From NCBI GenBank assembly GCA_019828595.1, contig JAHQRK010000031.1, positions 372,001-436,000 on the forward strand: 64,000 bases of DNA, given 5' to 3'. Below are positions 40,419 to 51,369 of this stretch, piece after piece. Source of the DNA: Aphanomyces cochlioides (lineage: Eukaryota > Oomycota > Saprolegniomycetes > Saprolegniales > Verrucalvaceae). The notes below the pieces were generated by a model. The model worked only from the letters and a program-made list of their open reading frames with translations, was not told the DNA's origin and searched no databases. A program made the translations under genes and the position numbers. Position 1 is the first letter of the stretch. The number at the start of each line of letters is the position of its first letter.

Positions 40419-41172
40419 TGTGGCAAAGCGAGCCAGCACTCGCGAGACCGATCCAGCGCATGAGTTGGCGCCAACTGCACATCCTGATTGGTTGAACAGC
40501 GGCCAATTGCGGCTGCCAACGGGCTCATCTTTGCGATCGCTGGCGGTGGACATTCAACCAAGCAGCAGACGATTCGAGTGGAAAAAGCTGATCGCAACTA
40601 GCCAGCGCAACGCCTGCCAATGGAGAAGAGCCGACCAGACGGAAGGCAGTGCAGGACAGCTTGTAGTGGTGTGTCATGGCGACTTATGACCAATTGCGAG
40701 AATGGCCAAAGCCAGGAGACCAATCGAGGAGCAAGGACAGAGCAATTACGAAGCTTGCTTGCGAGGTTAGGAGTAGCAAAGAGAAGTGTAGTTAGTCTTT
40801 CAGAGCTCTTTTTGGCTGGCGTTGGATGAACCTCTAAGTTTGTGGCGTCCCGTCGAGAGAGTTTAAGCGCCAAGAAGTTTGCAGGAGTTCCGTGGGTCTG
40901 TCGAAAACCCGCACCGTCAATCGCCCTCACCAACGCCAGTCAACGCTAGGCGTAGCTCGTGGGCAACCGAGCAACCAACCCCCCTTCCGGTCCTCCCCAC
41001 CGTCCTCTCCCCCAGCAGCGGTCAACTACTGCGGACTTTCAATCCACAGTCGTGTCTCTCCATTTCCTTCGATCGCGTCTGGCTCACCTAAAAGCCCCAG
41101 GCGACCTCTAACCTTCCACCTCCCTTTTCTTGCGGCGAGAAGCTCGGACTTCACTGATCCGACCATCCCACA
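40419..41172 (+). repeat. 3' LTR of gag-only element (754 bp)
   Basis: Near-identical to 36891-37644. Followed by target-site copy CATC at 41173. Confidence 0.92.
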
Positions 41173-43147
41173 CATCGGTCAATCCAGACACGAAGCAAAC
41201 ACAAAGATGCTAGTAGAACAACTAGCCATGCTAGATTAGTGGTTATACCATTATTTGTATGCACATACTTTATTCAAGTTAAAAAGGGTAGAACAAATGA
41301 AGTCTCCCACACTGTAGTAATCATTGGGGGGACGCTTTTCGTCGGCCGAAAACTAAAAGTACCTCCAGAACTGTGGAAAACATTCAAACCGGTGGCAACG
41401 GCGAGGTTTCGAGTACAACGAGGACAATAAGGTACGATGCATCATGCCAACAAGCACAGCTTGACAAGAGAAGGATGGAGTGCAAAGCTAAAATCTCTTG
41501 ATCGGTACGCACACTTGGCTTCTCGTACTTGGTTGCGCAGTGTTCAAAGTCTTAAACTGCGTGGAAGACGTCAGACATCCACCCAGATATTGCGCTCACT
41601 GCAGCGAAGCGGAGGTTGAGTGAAAAAGTTTCTGCAGGCGGATGACTCGGAGGAGGGAGCCCCGAACGTGCACCAAAAAGGGATTTCTTTATTTTTTCTC
41701 TCATTGAGTATGGCGGCAGGTAGGCCGTAAGGCCGTGTCGCCACCGCTACCGAATGACACTGTATGGCGCTTTATCTCTTCTCGGCGGTGGAGATATCTT
41801 GAATATTGTAATGTGACCCAAAAACGTGACCTGACCTGGATATGACCTGTATTGGACTCTACCGAAATCCATAGTCTCACCTGAAAAGCACCTTTGAACA
41901 CTACGCTGCGGACATGACGAACCATTGATTTCTTCACGGAAGTGGAAGATCTAGATGAAAGCGCGATAATATCCTGGGTTGGGGCGAAGAATGGAACGCC
42001 TTCTCATATTGGACTGGCAGAACTCTTGATCTTGCACCTGATGTAGATCTGATGTTCAACGTCGGGACAAACGCGTGACTAGCGATCACCAAAGGATCGT
42101 CAAAGTGACTAGCGATCACCAACAACACTTGGCATCGTCAAATGTTCACTTTGTACACGACCAACGACTTGCTGATACGATTTTCCTATTTACCTCTATA
42201 ATATTATATCTTGTATAAAATCTTTAATGAAAGTTTTCGAATGTTTAATGTTATACCGATTTAGTTACCTTTCCAAATTGATAACTATGTAAATGAATAT
42301 TGCAACATTTATGTCACCTCCCTGGCTTCAACTTTGACTCGGTTGAATTCCTTGGGATCTCCAGAGATTCAAGGATGGTTCATGGACGTCCAGCATTGAA
42401 ATCTACTCGCCGGACAAGTCGAGACGACATGGGAATACCAGTCGTAGTCCATTGTAGGCCTCTCTTTTAGATTTGTCGACATAATCATACCTCCTCGCTC
42501 GTCGATGTCGCGAAAATGTTCGCAATCGTTGTTGTCCCAAGGACAACATGATCGCAACATCCTCGAGCTTGGACAGATGTAGTTGCGACTATCTGCTATT
42601 AATAATAGATTGGTATAGGAAAGTCCCCCCGGAAGGTCGTTTTACGTAAAGTAAAATATTACTATACATTTACTACACACAATTAAAGTGTAAAATGTAA
42701 AGTTGATAGCACAAGGCAATCTTCAATTCGTCGTTTGACTCTTCGTCATCGTGGCTACTGTCACATTCACTTGAGTTATCCATCATGATATGAACAATGC
42801 CTTCGCACTACATAACATCACAACTAGACGAATTTGCTACAACACAAAGTGTAATTGGGTTAATAATTAAAAAATATTCAATTGGTCACCTTTTCCCGAT
42901 CCAACGCTTCGTCAATATTAACTAGGTCATAAATACAAATCTCCAGTAGCCGTCCGACACTTTTGCGCAAATCTGCTGATCTCCAACACGTTTGGTCAAA
43001 TCTCCAATTTGTAAAGTAAAATGTAAAGCAAAATTTACTTCACACAATTGTACGTCAAATTTAACGTTGTAAATTTATACGTAAAGTGTACACGACATAC
43101 CAGCATGGTAGTTTCTGTGTGCTGAATTGGTATTGAGCTGTGATATT
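41173..43147. other. Intergenic stretch with repeats, no gene
   Basis: 41173-41320 is the right half of the interrupted inverted repeat. 41588-41745 is the diverged dispersed repeat. Around 42075-42120 GTGACTAGCGATCACCAA is repeated in tandem. 42630-43090 is AT-rich with many GTAAA/TGTAAA words. Short frames show no family. Confidence 0.5.
41588..41745 (+). repeat. Diverged dispersed repeat, copy 2
   Basis: Same orientation as 33366-33520. Includes GCGAAGCGGAGG, TTTCTGCAGGCG, GGGATTTCTTT and GGTAGGCCGTAAGGCCGTG. Confidence 0.65.
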
Positions 43148-43489
43148 GTGCTGTTTCCCTGAAACCACCGCGTTTCGTCAACTCAAACACACAGATAGGG
43201 GAGTGCCGCCTCCCTTGAATATGCACTTGATTGACTTGCGCAGTAGCTAGCAAAACACAGACTGAGACTAAGATCTAAATCTCATCTTCTCTTCCTTGTC
43301 TTGTTGAACTCTTGATTGTCTTCTCACCGACCGTACGGCAGTCTACCGGCTGAGCCTTGGTCGTTGAGTCTTGGTCTTGATCTTGAAGTGGCTTCAACGT
43401 GCAATTCACTGGCGGCAGACACTCGGCTGTTCAAAGAACAAGCCTGTGACGTGGCGGAGCATGGCTGAACCACGCCACCGCACACATCA
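43148..43489 (-). repeat. 3' LTR of Gypsy element
   Basis: On the plus strand it reads TGTGCTGTTTCCCTGAAACC ... CCACCGCACACATCA. It is nearly identical to 49316-49645 but has a 12-bp extra segment (AGCAAAACACAG) and a few substitutions. Confidence 0.88.
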
Positions 43490-43540
43490 CACACCCCAAG
43501 CCATGCTCCGCAAGGAAACATGCTTGGTTGAAACCATGAG

Positions 43541-44179
43541 CTACTTCACCATCGCAGCCTCAAGGTCTTCTCGCGCTTTCTTGGACTTGATCGTCTTTGC
43601 ATACGCTCGCACCACGGCAGGACATTCGCGCATCAACTTGCTGAGCAGCTCCCATGAGGCTTCGATGTCTTCAAGGCCTTCCCAGCGTACAAGCAGGGCA
43701 TACTCGCCAGCGTCTCGATCGATCTTGTGCTGCAGAATAGCGCTAACCTTCAATAGAACACCTTGTTCTGAGATGTGCTCGAGTATTTCTTCCGTGACTT
43801 GGAAGCTTTCTTCAGCATACAGCTTGATCCTTGACAGATGGGCTTGACGTCGCTCCTTCGTGAGTAGATGTTCGATTTCGACTGAATACTCGTCAACTTC
43901 TGTCACTCGATAGGGTCCAAGCCATGTCACGAGAAGCTTCGGATGATGATTCTCGTCGACTCTTGACCATAGCACGTAGTCTCCTTCGCACACATTGCAG
44001 GATTCAGCGTTCGCAGTCGCAGCCGTTGCTTTCTGTGCACGTGTTTCGTTCTTCTGGAGAACTTGCTTGTGCATCGCTTGTAGACTCAGTCGCAGTTCTT
44101 CGAGGCTACTTCGGACATCGACGCTGGATAGCTCGACGTCACGAAGTCCTTCATCGAGACCTAGTACAATCACATCCAA
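43541..44179 (-). pseudogene. Gypsy integrase C-terminus with GPY/F module and chromodomain
   Basis: This is the last part of pol, in a different frame from the preceding 680 codons. It contains the GPY module (LLVTWLGPYRVTEVDEY), a linker, and a chromodomain at residues ~145-200 (ILEHISEQG, EYALLVRWEGLEDIEASWEL). Chromodomains guide chromovirus integration to particular chromatin marks. The aromatic cage looks incomplete: VRW and the final W are present, but the first aromatic is F in FQVTEEIL. The frame ends with a TGA at 43541-43543, 51 bp from the LTR. Confidence 0.85.
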
Positions 44180-46193
44180 AGGTGTAGTGGGATTCCAATC
44201 CTGTAAAGAGCTCCATAGGCGACTTGTTTGCGAGGGATGGCACTGGCGTCTGATTGAGATTCGCTTGCACCACAGGTAGTAGATAGTCCCATTGATGGTC
44301 GGCCAAACGGAATTCGCGCAGCATCACTCGCATGACTTGTAGTATGTCGCGGTTCATTCGTTCGACTGTTCCGTTGCGCCAGGGACAATACGCTAGAGTG
44401 AAATCATGATGAACCTTGAACTTGTGGGCCAGTGCTTTCACAGCCACGTTCTTGAAATGGGTTCCTTGATCGCTGATCCATACTCTTGGCATTCCGAATC
44501 GCTTCGCCCAGTTCACAATCGCATCAACGCACACTTGACTTGTAGGCGCATCGCATGCAACGAGTTCGCAAAAGTGTGTCAAGTCGTCCTTGAGTACCAA
44601 CACGTACTTCGCTCCGCCTAAAGAGTTTCCCATAAAGAGATAATCAAAATGTAGTCCTTCGTTTCTTCGCTTCGCGTGCCAAAGCGGTGCATACGGTCTG
44701 TGCACCACTCTCCCCCCTTTCACATGAGGACATAGAAGGCATCCAGCGATAAACGTTCCAGCTAGGTCTTGCAGCCGCTCGATCCAAAATAATCGCTTGA
44801 GATGGTTGACCAGCACGGCTTGTCCACGATGACCCATGCTTCCACAGTGTGCCACAACCAAAATGCGTTGAATCAATTCTTCGGCCGCTGCTGGGATCCA
44901 AATTCGGCCCTCGACAACCCATGGTTGGTCGTCAGAGGTCCGTAGCGCACGCGTCGGTCTTGCTGCTGCATGTATCGCTTGAGCTTGAATAATGTCTTCA
45001 ATACATGGCCAAACAAACTTCTCGTCATCGAGCGGTCGCAAAACATTTCGCTTCGGCACTGGTCTTGGTCTCTTGTTCTTCCGTTTCTTCGTCCATCTAG
45101 CTGCCATGACCTTCTGGGTCGCCTTGCCTATAGCCGGCTGACCCCATCGACTCATCATGTCCGCCCATAGGTTGTGGATGCCGTCGATGTGCTCGATTGT
45201 ATAACGATAACCGCCAATGATTCCAGCCCAACGCATGAGCTTGCCTCGCGTGTGTTCAGGCCATTCCTTGCCGGGAGCAAAAATGTGGATGAGGTTCTTG
45301 TGATCGCAGTACATCCTAAAGCCGTCGGGATGCATGAGTAGATAGTTGAGTTTCTCGCATGCACGCGCGATAGGGTACGCTTCCTTCTCGATCACCGACC
45401 ACGACTTCTGCGCTCCAGTAAACATTCCAGATTGACAAACGAGCATTTCGTGCTGATGTTCGTGTATCGCCTTCTCTTCGTCGATCTTGTCAACCTGCGT
45501 AACAATAATAGACCATCCTCGATCGCTGGCATCCGTGAACAGGCACAGTGTGGCGTCAGCACGTGGGTGCGACAAGTTCACCACCGCCCGCATCTTGGAC
45601 TTCACAGCATCGAATGCAGCTTTTTCACCTTTAGTGAGCTCGATCTTGATGCCCGAGGCGATTCGCTTCTTCTTCGCTTTGCCTTCAAGAGCGTTGTTCA
45701 GCGCTTGTTGTAATGGTTCCACCGTCATCGCATATTCCGTAATCGAGTCGCGGATCCAATTCGCGGCGCACACAAACCGTTGCAGGTCACCGGCATTCGT
45801 GGGGTATGGGATCGCGCAGAGTTGTTCGATTCGTTCCGGGTCTTGCTTGACTCCTTCACCGCTCAGTATTCGTCCGCACCACTTGACTTCTTTCGTGAAT
45901 AGCACGGTCTTCGACGGCGATAGCTTGAAACCATGACGATCCACTAATCCAAAGAACTTGTGCAGTGTCTCGAGATACTCTTCTGCGTTCTTGGCAAACA
46001 CTAGGATGCCGTCAATCCAAACAAGCAGGGGCTTCAACAGCAGAGGAGCGTAGCACTCCTCGCTCGTCACTTGCACGTATAAAGCTGAGTCGACGTGGCC
46101 TTGCATGACGCGATCAGGTGTGTAGACGCATCCGTTCAGCATGAATGAGAGCATGTCGCGACTGACTTCGTGTAGCGAAACTGCCAGAAGCAC
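44151..46193 (-). pseudogene. Gypsy pol: RT C-terminus, RNase H, integrase core
   Basis: A 680-codon frame. At residues 59-67 the RT catalytic box reads WIDGILVFA, where WIDDILxFA is expected, so the second Asp is Gly (codon GGC at 46010-46008). RNase H retains Asp (LFTDASDRG), Glu (SVIEKEAYPI) and Asp (YCDHKNLI). Integrase has the HHCC finger (AHCGSMGH ... CLLCPH) and an intact DDE set (LHFDYLFMG, ISDQGTHF, NGTVERMNRDI). The frame changes at both ends. RT activity should be lost even if frames were joined. Confidence 0.9.
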
Positions 46194-48589
46194 TTGGGTA
46201 GATCGAACCCTCCCATCGCTTGCATTTCCTTGAGATGTTGTGTAATTGTCGCTTGAAACGGCATCGTGCCCGCTTTCGGCTCTGTCTTGCTGTTGACCAC
46301 TCGATAGTCGTTCGTCAGCCTAAAATGTTTCAATACATCATCGTCAGTCCATTTGTCCGCCGTCTTCAATGACTTTCTTCCTTCAGGCTTCATGACTGGG
46401 TTGACAGGACTGCACCACGCTGACTGCTGGTTGCGCTTGATGACTCCAGCGTCCAGCAACTCTTGAGCAAATAGCAGCAAAAATCTTTCTTCCAGCGGAT
46501 TGTTCTTCCTTCCTTTGCATCGGTATGGAGCACATCCGGCTTTGGGTGTCACCCGCAATGGCTTGACCTTCGCAGGGGGATCTGACCCGTTGAACTTGAT
46601 TCTCCAGATGTCGTATTCGATCAGCACTTTCCACATATGCGCAGCCAGCTCTTGTGGGAAACCGTTCTTCACAGCACTCACCACCATCTCCTGCAGAGCC
46701 TCTTCAAGCTTGTTCTTGGCCGCGGGTAATCGCAACTGCATCAAATAGACTCGCACGTTCTTGACTCGTCTGTTTCTTGTTCGAGACACTCGCGTATCGC
46801 CATCTTGACTACATAGGTCCGACTCGCGCATACCGGCGTCATCAAACATCCACCGAGACACACGACTACCGCCGTCATGACTGCTTTGGCCCGACTTGCG
46901 CGTATCGACGTCATCAGTCTTCGAGTAAGACATACGACTACCGACGTCATGACCTCGAGGACCAGACACTCGCGTATCGACGTCATCACTCGGCGCACGA
47001 GACAATCGCATACCAACGTCATGACCACTAGGGTCAGACATACGCGTATCGTCGTCATCGTGTTCTTCTCTTCGAGTCGCTCTCCACATGCGGTCTTCCT
47101 CTTCTTCGACATTGCTGGTCGACTTCCGCGCACATACTATGCCGGCGTCAGACTCAGCACCCAGATCGTCGCCGTCCGCTTCACGCTGCTGAATCGCGAC
47201 TTGCTCCAACCACCGATCAATATCGAGCCCGATCGATTTGAGTGTGTCGTGGGAAGCTAGGAATTCGTCGCCTTCTTCAACAATGTAGCACACTCGTCTT
47301 CCAGGGATTTTGACCATTCCCGCTGCTGTTTGCAGTCTGAGTCTCAGTTCGACGTAGGACTTCGTCTCAAACTGCATGTCGTTGCATCCTGTTCCACTGA
47401 TAGGTTCAGCCAGCGTCACGATCTTCACGCTTGGTCGCTCCTTGATGAGTGCATCCACCATTCGTCTTGGAATAATGTTCTGGTCGGCGCCGGTATCTGG
47501 ACAGTAGGGCACTTCAAGCGCATCGTTCAGCACGATCCATCGCTCTTCTTCGTCTGTTTCGCTCGTCACAGCGGCTCTTGCCATTAGCCAAGCACGCTGG
47601 ACCTTCGGCTTCTTCTTGTTGTTCCGCTTGAATCGCTTTATCGCATTCTTTCCTTTGCGGTACCCTCTGAGTTGTGAGTTCGGACTGTTTTCCGGGCACT
47701 CGTTCGACTTGTGTCCCGGCTTCTGACATGCATAGCAGACTATGTTGCCTTCGCGATAACCAGGCTTGTCTGTTCTCGCTTGCGTGTCCTTGGGTCCGTA
47801 CTTGTCGTTCCTAAAGGGTGAGTTCGAGTTGCCTGACCCGTAGCCACCAGCGGGGCCACGGCGACCAGGACTTGCCGAATTTCGGTTGTAGCGCGTGTTC
47901 TCCCAGACTCTTCGTCTTTCTTCTGCGCGCTGCTTGCGTTCTTCATGATCGCGGAGTAAGTCGCACGCTTGCTCTTCAGCAAACTGGCTTCCGGCTCCCA
48001 CGACTCCCTTTTCGTCGCCCCAGCCCGTGACTTTGTCAAAATGCACCTTGACTGGTGTTCCTCGTCGTCGCTTGACATCGCTGTTGGTCCACCCTATCGG
48101 CGGGCTCCGTTTCTTGCTGACCAGGCCTTGTTGTTGCGCTAGTCGGTCCGACGCTTCGATTCGGTCCATTTGTTCGCGCACAACTTTGGCAAATTCGACG
48201 ATCGTGGAGACTGGTTCACGCTTGATCTGATCGCGCACTAGATTTAACAGTCCAGGAGGGTCGATTCGGTAGACCACTGCTTTCAGAAACATCTTGAGAC
48301 TTCCCTTCACTTCGAGGTCTTCCTTCAATGCGTATCTGTCGATGACATCGTTGACTTGCATCATGAATAGGCCTAGACGACTGGCAACCGAGCCTGTAGC
48401 CGGCATGCGCAGATCGTGGCAGTAGTCTTCTAGATCAGCTTCAGTAATTCCAAATGAATGAGACGGTGTGTTCACAATCTCTTCGATCCTTTCGCGCAAT
48501 CGCTGTTCCGTGATGTCGGGTTCAAACCAAATTGATTCACACATGGCGCGCAGCAGGCTCGGATCGCATGACTCGATGTATCCGACCAT
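46136..48589 (-). pseudogene. Gypsy Gag C-part, zinc knuckle, protease, repeat linker, RT N-terminus
   Basis: This 817-codon frame starts at ATG 48589, in the same frame as the upstream acidic part but separated by two TGA codons (48628-48626 and 48616-48614). Order: capsid-like helices (1-150), a zinc knuckle at residue 285 (CYACQKPGHKSNEC), protease (DTGADQNII, 365), eight 12-residue tandem repeats (511-606), then RT fingers (AWCSPVNPVMKPEG, GFDLPKCFWQF near 800). The frame is lost just before the RT active site. The repeats between protease and RT are unusual and add 96 residues. Domain order is that of Ty3/Gypsy. Confidence 0.9.
46772..47059 (-). repeat. 36-bp coding minisatellite, eight units
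   Basis: Encodes eight 12-residue units of form [HDQ]D(V)x(T/S/M)RxSxxxx. Most alternate between HDVG-type and DDVD-type starts, giving a 24-residue higher-order period. The plus strand shows recurring CGTATCGACGTCATCA-type words. Confidence 0.85.
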
Positions 48590-48625
48590 TTGACTCTTCG
48601 AATTTCCCGCATGTCAACACTTGTC

Positions 48626-49264
48626 TCAGAGCAGCCGTTCGACCTCCAGACGCTCCTTCTTCCATTCGACTAGGAACTTGCGATCAAAGTTCGTGATCCG
48701 CGGGTGCTTGATATCTGTAACAACCACAGTTGAATACATTCGATGATTGCGCCGCATGAGTTCTTTATTCTTGCGCTTTTGTTCCGCCTTCTTCGCTTGC
48801 GCTTTCTGATACTTACACTTGTTGTATTCACCGGTGTCTTCGCCGCTAAGGGATGTGACGGAGGAATCTGACTCTGCACGACGGAAATTCGGTCCATATT
48901 TCTCGATCTTGCGGCGTTCACGTCTTTCTCGGTTGATCCGATTCTGCTCCCGCATTTCGAGGTGCTTCCGCGTCTTATCGTCCAGATCGCGGTCATCATC
49001 TTCGTCTTCGGAAATGTAGATATTACTCATGTCCTTGATTTCGCCGTCTGAACCATCCGCTGAACTGTCCGCTGAACTGTCTTCAGAACTCGCTTCGTCG
49101 TCCGCGTTGTCCCCTCTTGTCGCATCTTCTCGCTCGGCTGTCGCTTCTTCAGGCTCACCTAGACCGTCATTGCCTTGCGGCAAGACAGTCCCAGAGTGTT
49201 CCATCTCAGTGCAAATTTCAAACTGTCCTTCCTTGTGTTCCTCTTCGGTTCCGGTTGGATCCAT
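48626..49264 (-). pseudogene. Gypsy Gag N-terminal acidic part
   Basis: The first ATG of the element is at 49264, 52 bp inside the 5' LTR edge. The 212 residues are Glu/Asp/Ser-rich (SSEDSSADSSADGSDGE), then basic and coiled (NRINRERRERRKIEKYG, KKAEQKRKNKELMRR), ending FLVEWKKERLEVERLL. A TGA follows and the same frame reopens 36 bp later, so this and the next segment were probably one Gag. The acidic-to-basic layout is seen in some oomycete Gypsy Gags. Alternative: a separate small protein. Confidence 0.75.
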
Positions 49265-49315
49265 CGTATCCGGATAACGAAAGGTGCTCGGTACACTATC
49301 ACTAAAGTATACTTT

Positions 49316-49645
49316 GTGCTGTTTCCCTGAAACCACCGCGTTTCGTCAACTCAAACACACAGATAGGGGAGTGCCGCCTCCCTTGAATATGCACTTGATT
49401 GACTTGCGCAGTAGCTACTGAGACTAAGATCTAAATCTCATCTTCTCTTCCTTGACTTGTTGAACTCTTGATTGTCTTCTCACCGACCGTACGGCAGTCT
49501 ACCGGCTGAGCCTTGGTCGTTGAGTCTTGGTCTTGATCTTGAAGTGGCTTCAACGTGCAATTCACTGGCGGCAGACACTCGGCTGTTCAAAGAACAAGCC
49601 TGTGACGTGGCGGAGCATGGCTGAACCACGCCACCGCACACATCA
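49316..49645 (-). repeat. 5' LTR of Gypsy element
   Basis: Plus strand reads TGTGCTGTTTCCCTGAAACC ... GCACACATCA; it lacks the 12-bp segment present in the other LTR. Confidence 0.88.
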
Positions 49646-49766
49646 GACATCGACAGAAACAACGATAAAAAAACCTGTGGAAAGAGCGGCAACCATGTCG
49701 TACTATGGCGAACCTAAGACATGACTTCGACTGAACGCCGGCAATACACGCGAAAACTTTACCAAA

Positions 49767-49969
49767 GTGGGCGTACAACATGAAGGACCCTCTGGTGTTC
49801 CACGCGTTGGACATTTCAAAGCCATCGCACCTCAATGCTCGTCTCTCTCGTTGAATTCGCTTTATTCCTTGCAGATGTAGCGCGTTGTAGATTGTTTTGA
49901 TGATCTGGCACGGCCCTCCTGACGAAATAACTCAAAACTCTGGGGACGTTAATCCATGATTTCGGTCGT
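49767..49969 (+). repeat. ~200-bp direct repeat flanking the secreted-protein region, left
   Basis: Matches 52253-52459 in the same orientation (AACATGAAGGACCCTCT ... GTTAATCCATGATTTCGG) with several differences. The pair brackets ~2.3 kb that includes the gene at 50266-50607. Confidence 0.75.
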
Positions 49970-50265
49970 ATCTTCAGCTCAAGGACGCCAAAAATTGCGA
50001 CTCCAGTCCATTCCTTGATGCTCTGTAGTCTTGAGTCATTGCGCAGGACGTTAGGCGCCTTCACTAGCGTCTTTGGATCTCCACGCAACCAACGAGGGTG
50101 TGAGTGCAGACGACATCGAGATGCTATGCGAGTTTGCAGTCAAGTGAAGACCCGAGATGGAACAAAAGCATCTATTGATGTTTTTTCCTGGACCGACGAA
50201 TGAACTCTGTCTTCTTGGGTTTCTTCTGTGAGTTCCATTCAGAGACGCTGTGTATTCAGCTCCTC

Positions 50266-50607
50266 TTACCCCGTGGCCTGATGGCGTCCTGATGCTGGGT
50301 AGTATTGTTGTGGTCGATAACCACCAACCTTGGACAATGCTCCACGCACACGGGCGGCCACCGATTTCTTTTCTGGAGCATGTCGTTGCATCGAACTTTG
50401 CCCTGAGCGAGTCAAAGTCCCAGCATGACTTGGCCCTGACTGGGAACGGGGAGAACGAGGAGACTCTGGACGAGGGCGGTGCGCCTCAGGTGGCGTGTAC
50501 AATTGTCCAGAATGGACAGTGTCCAGATTGGTCCGAAAATCACGACCCCTCCCAGCAGCATCGGTCAAGACAGCGCATGCAACGGAAAGAACGAGGACAA
50601 GACGCAT
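50266..50607 (-). CDS. Small secreted protein with Ser-Pro-Arg repeats, 113 aa
   Basis: Homologue of 32505-32876 on the inverted repeat copy. ATG at 50607 opens a signal peptide (MRLVLVLSVACAVLTDAAG). The mature part keeps FRTNLDTVHSGQLYTPPEA, a shorter Ser-Pro-Arg tract (SPRSPRS) and the C-terminus SKVGGYRPQQYYPASGRHQ. Relative to the other copy it lacks six residues in the tract and four before SKVGG; both gaps are multiples of three and the start, stop and promoter-like block are kept. That pattern suggests selection for the frame or recent divergence. No known domain. Secretion is inferred, function unknown. Confidence 0.6.
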   Translation of the reverse strand: MRLVLVLSVACAVLTDAAGRGRDFRTNLDTVHSGQLYTPPEAHRPRPESPRSPRSQSGPSHAGTLTRSGQSSMQRHAPEKKSVAARVRGALSKVGGYRPQQYYPASGRHQATG

Positions 50608-50615
50608 GGCAAGGC

Positions 50616-50629
50616 AAATTTCAAAATGA
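50616..50629 (-). promoter_or_regulatory. Inr+FPR-like core promoter of secreted-protein gene
   Basis: Minus strand TCATTTTGAAATTT, identical to 32483-32496 and at the same distance from the ATG. The GATCG inverted repeat upstream is also kept. Confidence 0.5.
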
Positions 50630-51369
50630 CCACGATCGAGAGGGAAGACCAAACTTTACTTTCGATCGTGGCGAGAGATCGTGTCGTCTTGCGGCGTGGC
50701 CGAAACGCATGGAGCTGATTTGTCACATCATGTGCACCCATGGCACGAATTAGAAATTTCTTCAAGACAACGGTGCAACATTCATGCTGGCAGCGTAGAG
50801 CGCAGCGAATGTCGTCACAGACTTGCATGGGTTTGGTTGTATCGACTGGCTGGTCGATTCATAAGCTCTTGGCGACGTTGTGACCAGTGAATCGTCCTGG
50901 CGAACGCAGCTCGGCTTGTTGCGTTGAGGGGGGACACTTGAAGGACCCATTTCAATATGGTGGCATGATGCATACGTGTCTCGGCATGTGCTGTGCTTGG
51001 TCTATCGCCTGGCTCGTCTAGGAAATGTCTCGTTTCCTTTGTCCGCTTGTTGTGCGCGATCAAGAGTGACAAAAGGATTGTCGAATTGCAATGTCTACCA
51101 AGAAACATGGGCGATATATTGCAACGAGATAACCTGTTTGGACGACTCGGCTGTTGGGACCAAAGACAAAGTCTTGCTCGTGGATAGAAAAGACGCGATA
51201 AGGATCGGGGCATGGCAAGGTTCATGGAAGGTTCCTTGGGCACCCACATCATGACGAACGCAATCTCGCTCGGGTTACTATCTCAGGCATGACTCTACTA
51301 TGAATTGACGATGATAACGGCGTAATGTGCACTGAGTATGAGTAATAGGCACATGACGAGATTAGGTCA

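Larger units (their letters stand above)
36891..41172 (+). mobile_element. Gag-only LTR retrotransposon (non-autonomous, TR-GAG/LARD-like)
   Basis: Two 754-bp LTRs (TGTGG...CCACA) flank a 2.77-kb interior holding a primer-binding site, a broken gag with zinc knuckles, and ~1.3 kb without coding capacity. No protease, reverse transcriptase or integrase is present, so movement would need enzymes from another element. The 4-bp target duplication CATC (36887-36890 and 41173-41176) is supported by an uninterrupted relative at 36.36 kb. The LTRs are almost identical, with one noticed difference (GTGAGCAACC versus GTGGGCAACC), so insertion is recent. Confidence 0.9.
43148..49645 (-). mobile_element. 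Gypsy (chromovirus-type) LTR retrotransposon, degraded
   Basis: LTRs at 43148-43489 and 49316-49645 flank a minus-strand gag-pol with zinc knuckle, protease, RT, RNase H, integrase and a C-terminal chromodomain in Gypsy order. Lesions are two in-frame stops in gag, two frameshifts, and loss of one RT catalytic Asp. Flanking pentamers GATAT (43142-43146, the last base overlapping the ambiguous LTR edge) and GACAT (49646-49650) resemble a duplication with one mismatch, so target duplication is uncertain. Confidence 0.9.
49970..51356 (-). repeat. Dispersed repeat copy carrying a secreted-protein gene (inverted)
   Basis: Reverse complement of 31751-33190. Both ends of the match are sharp, near 49970 (CGTATCTTCAGCTCAAGGAC) and 51356 (AGTAATAGGCACATGACGA). 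The gene 50266-50607 lies inside. Confidence 0.85.

Noticed and set aside
46777..47260. Plus-strand repetitive frames opposite the Gypsy polyprotein
   Set aside because: They mirror the 36-bp minisatellite of the minus-strand coding sequence.
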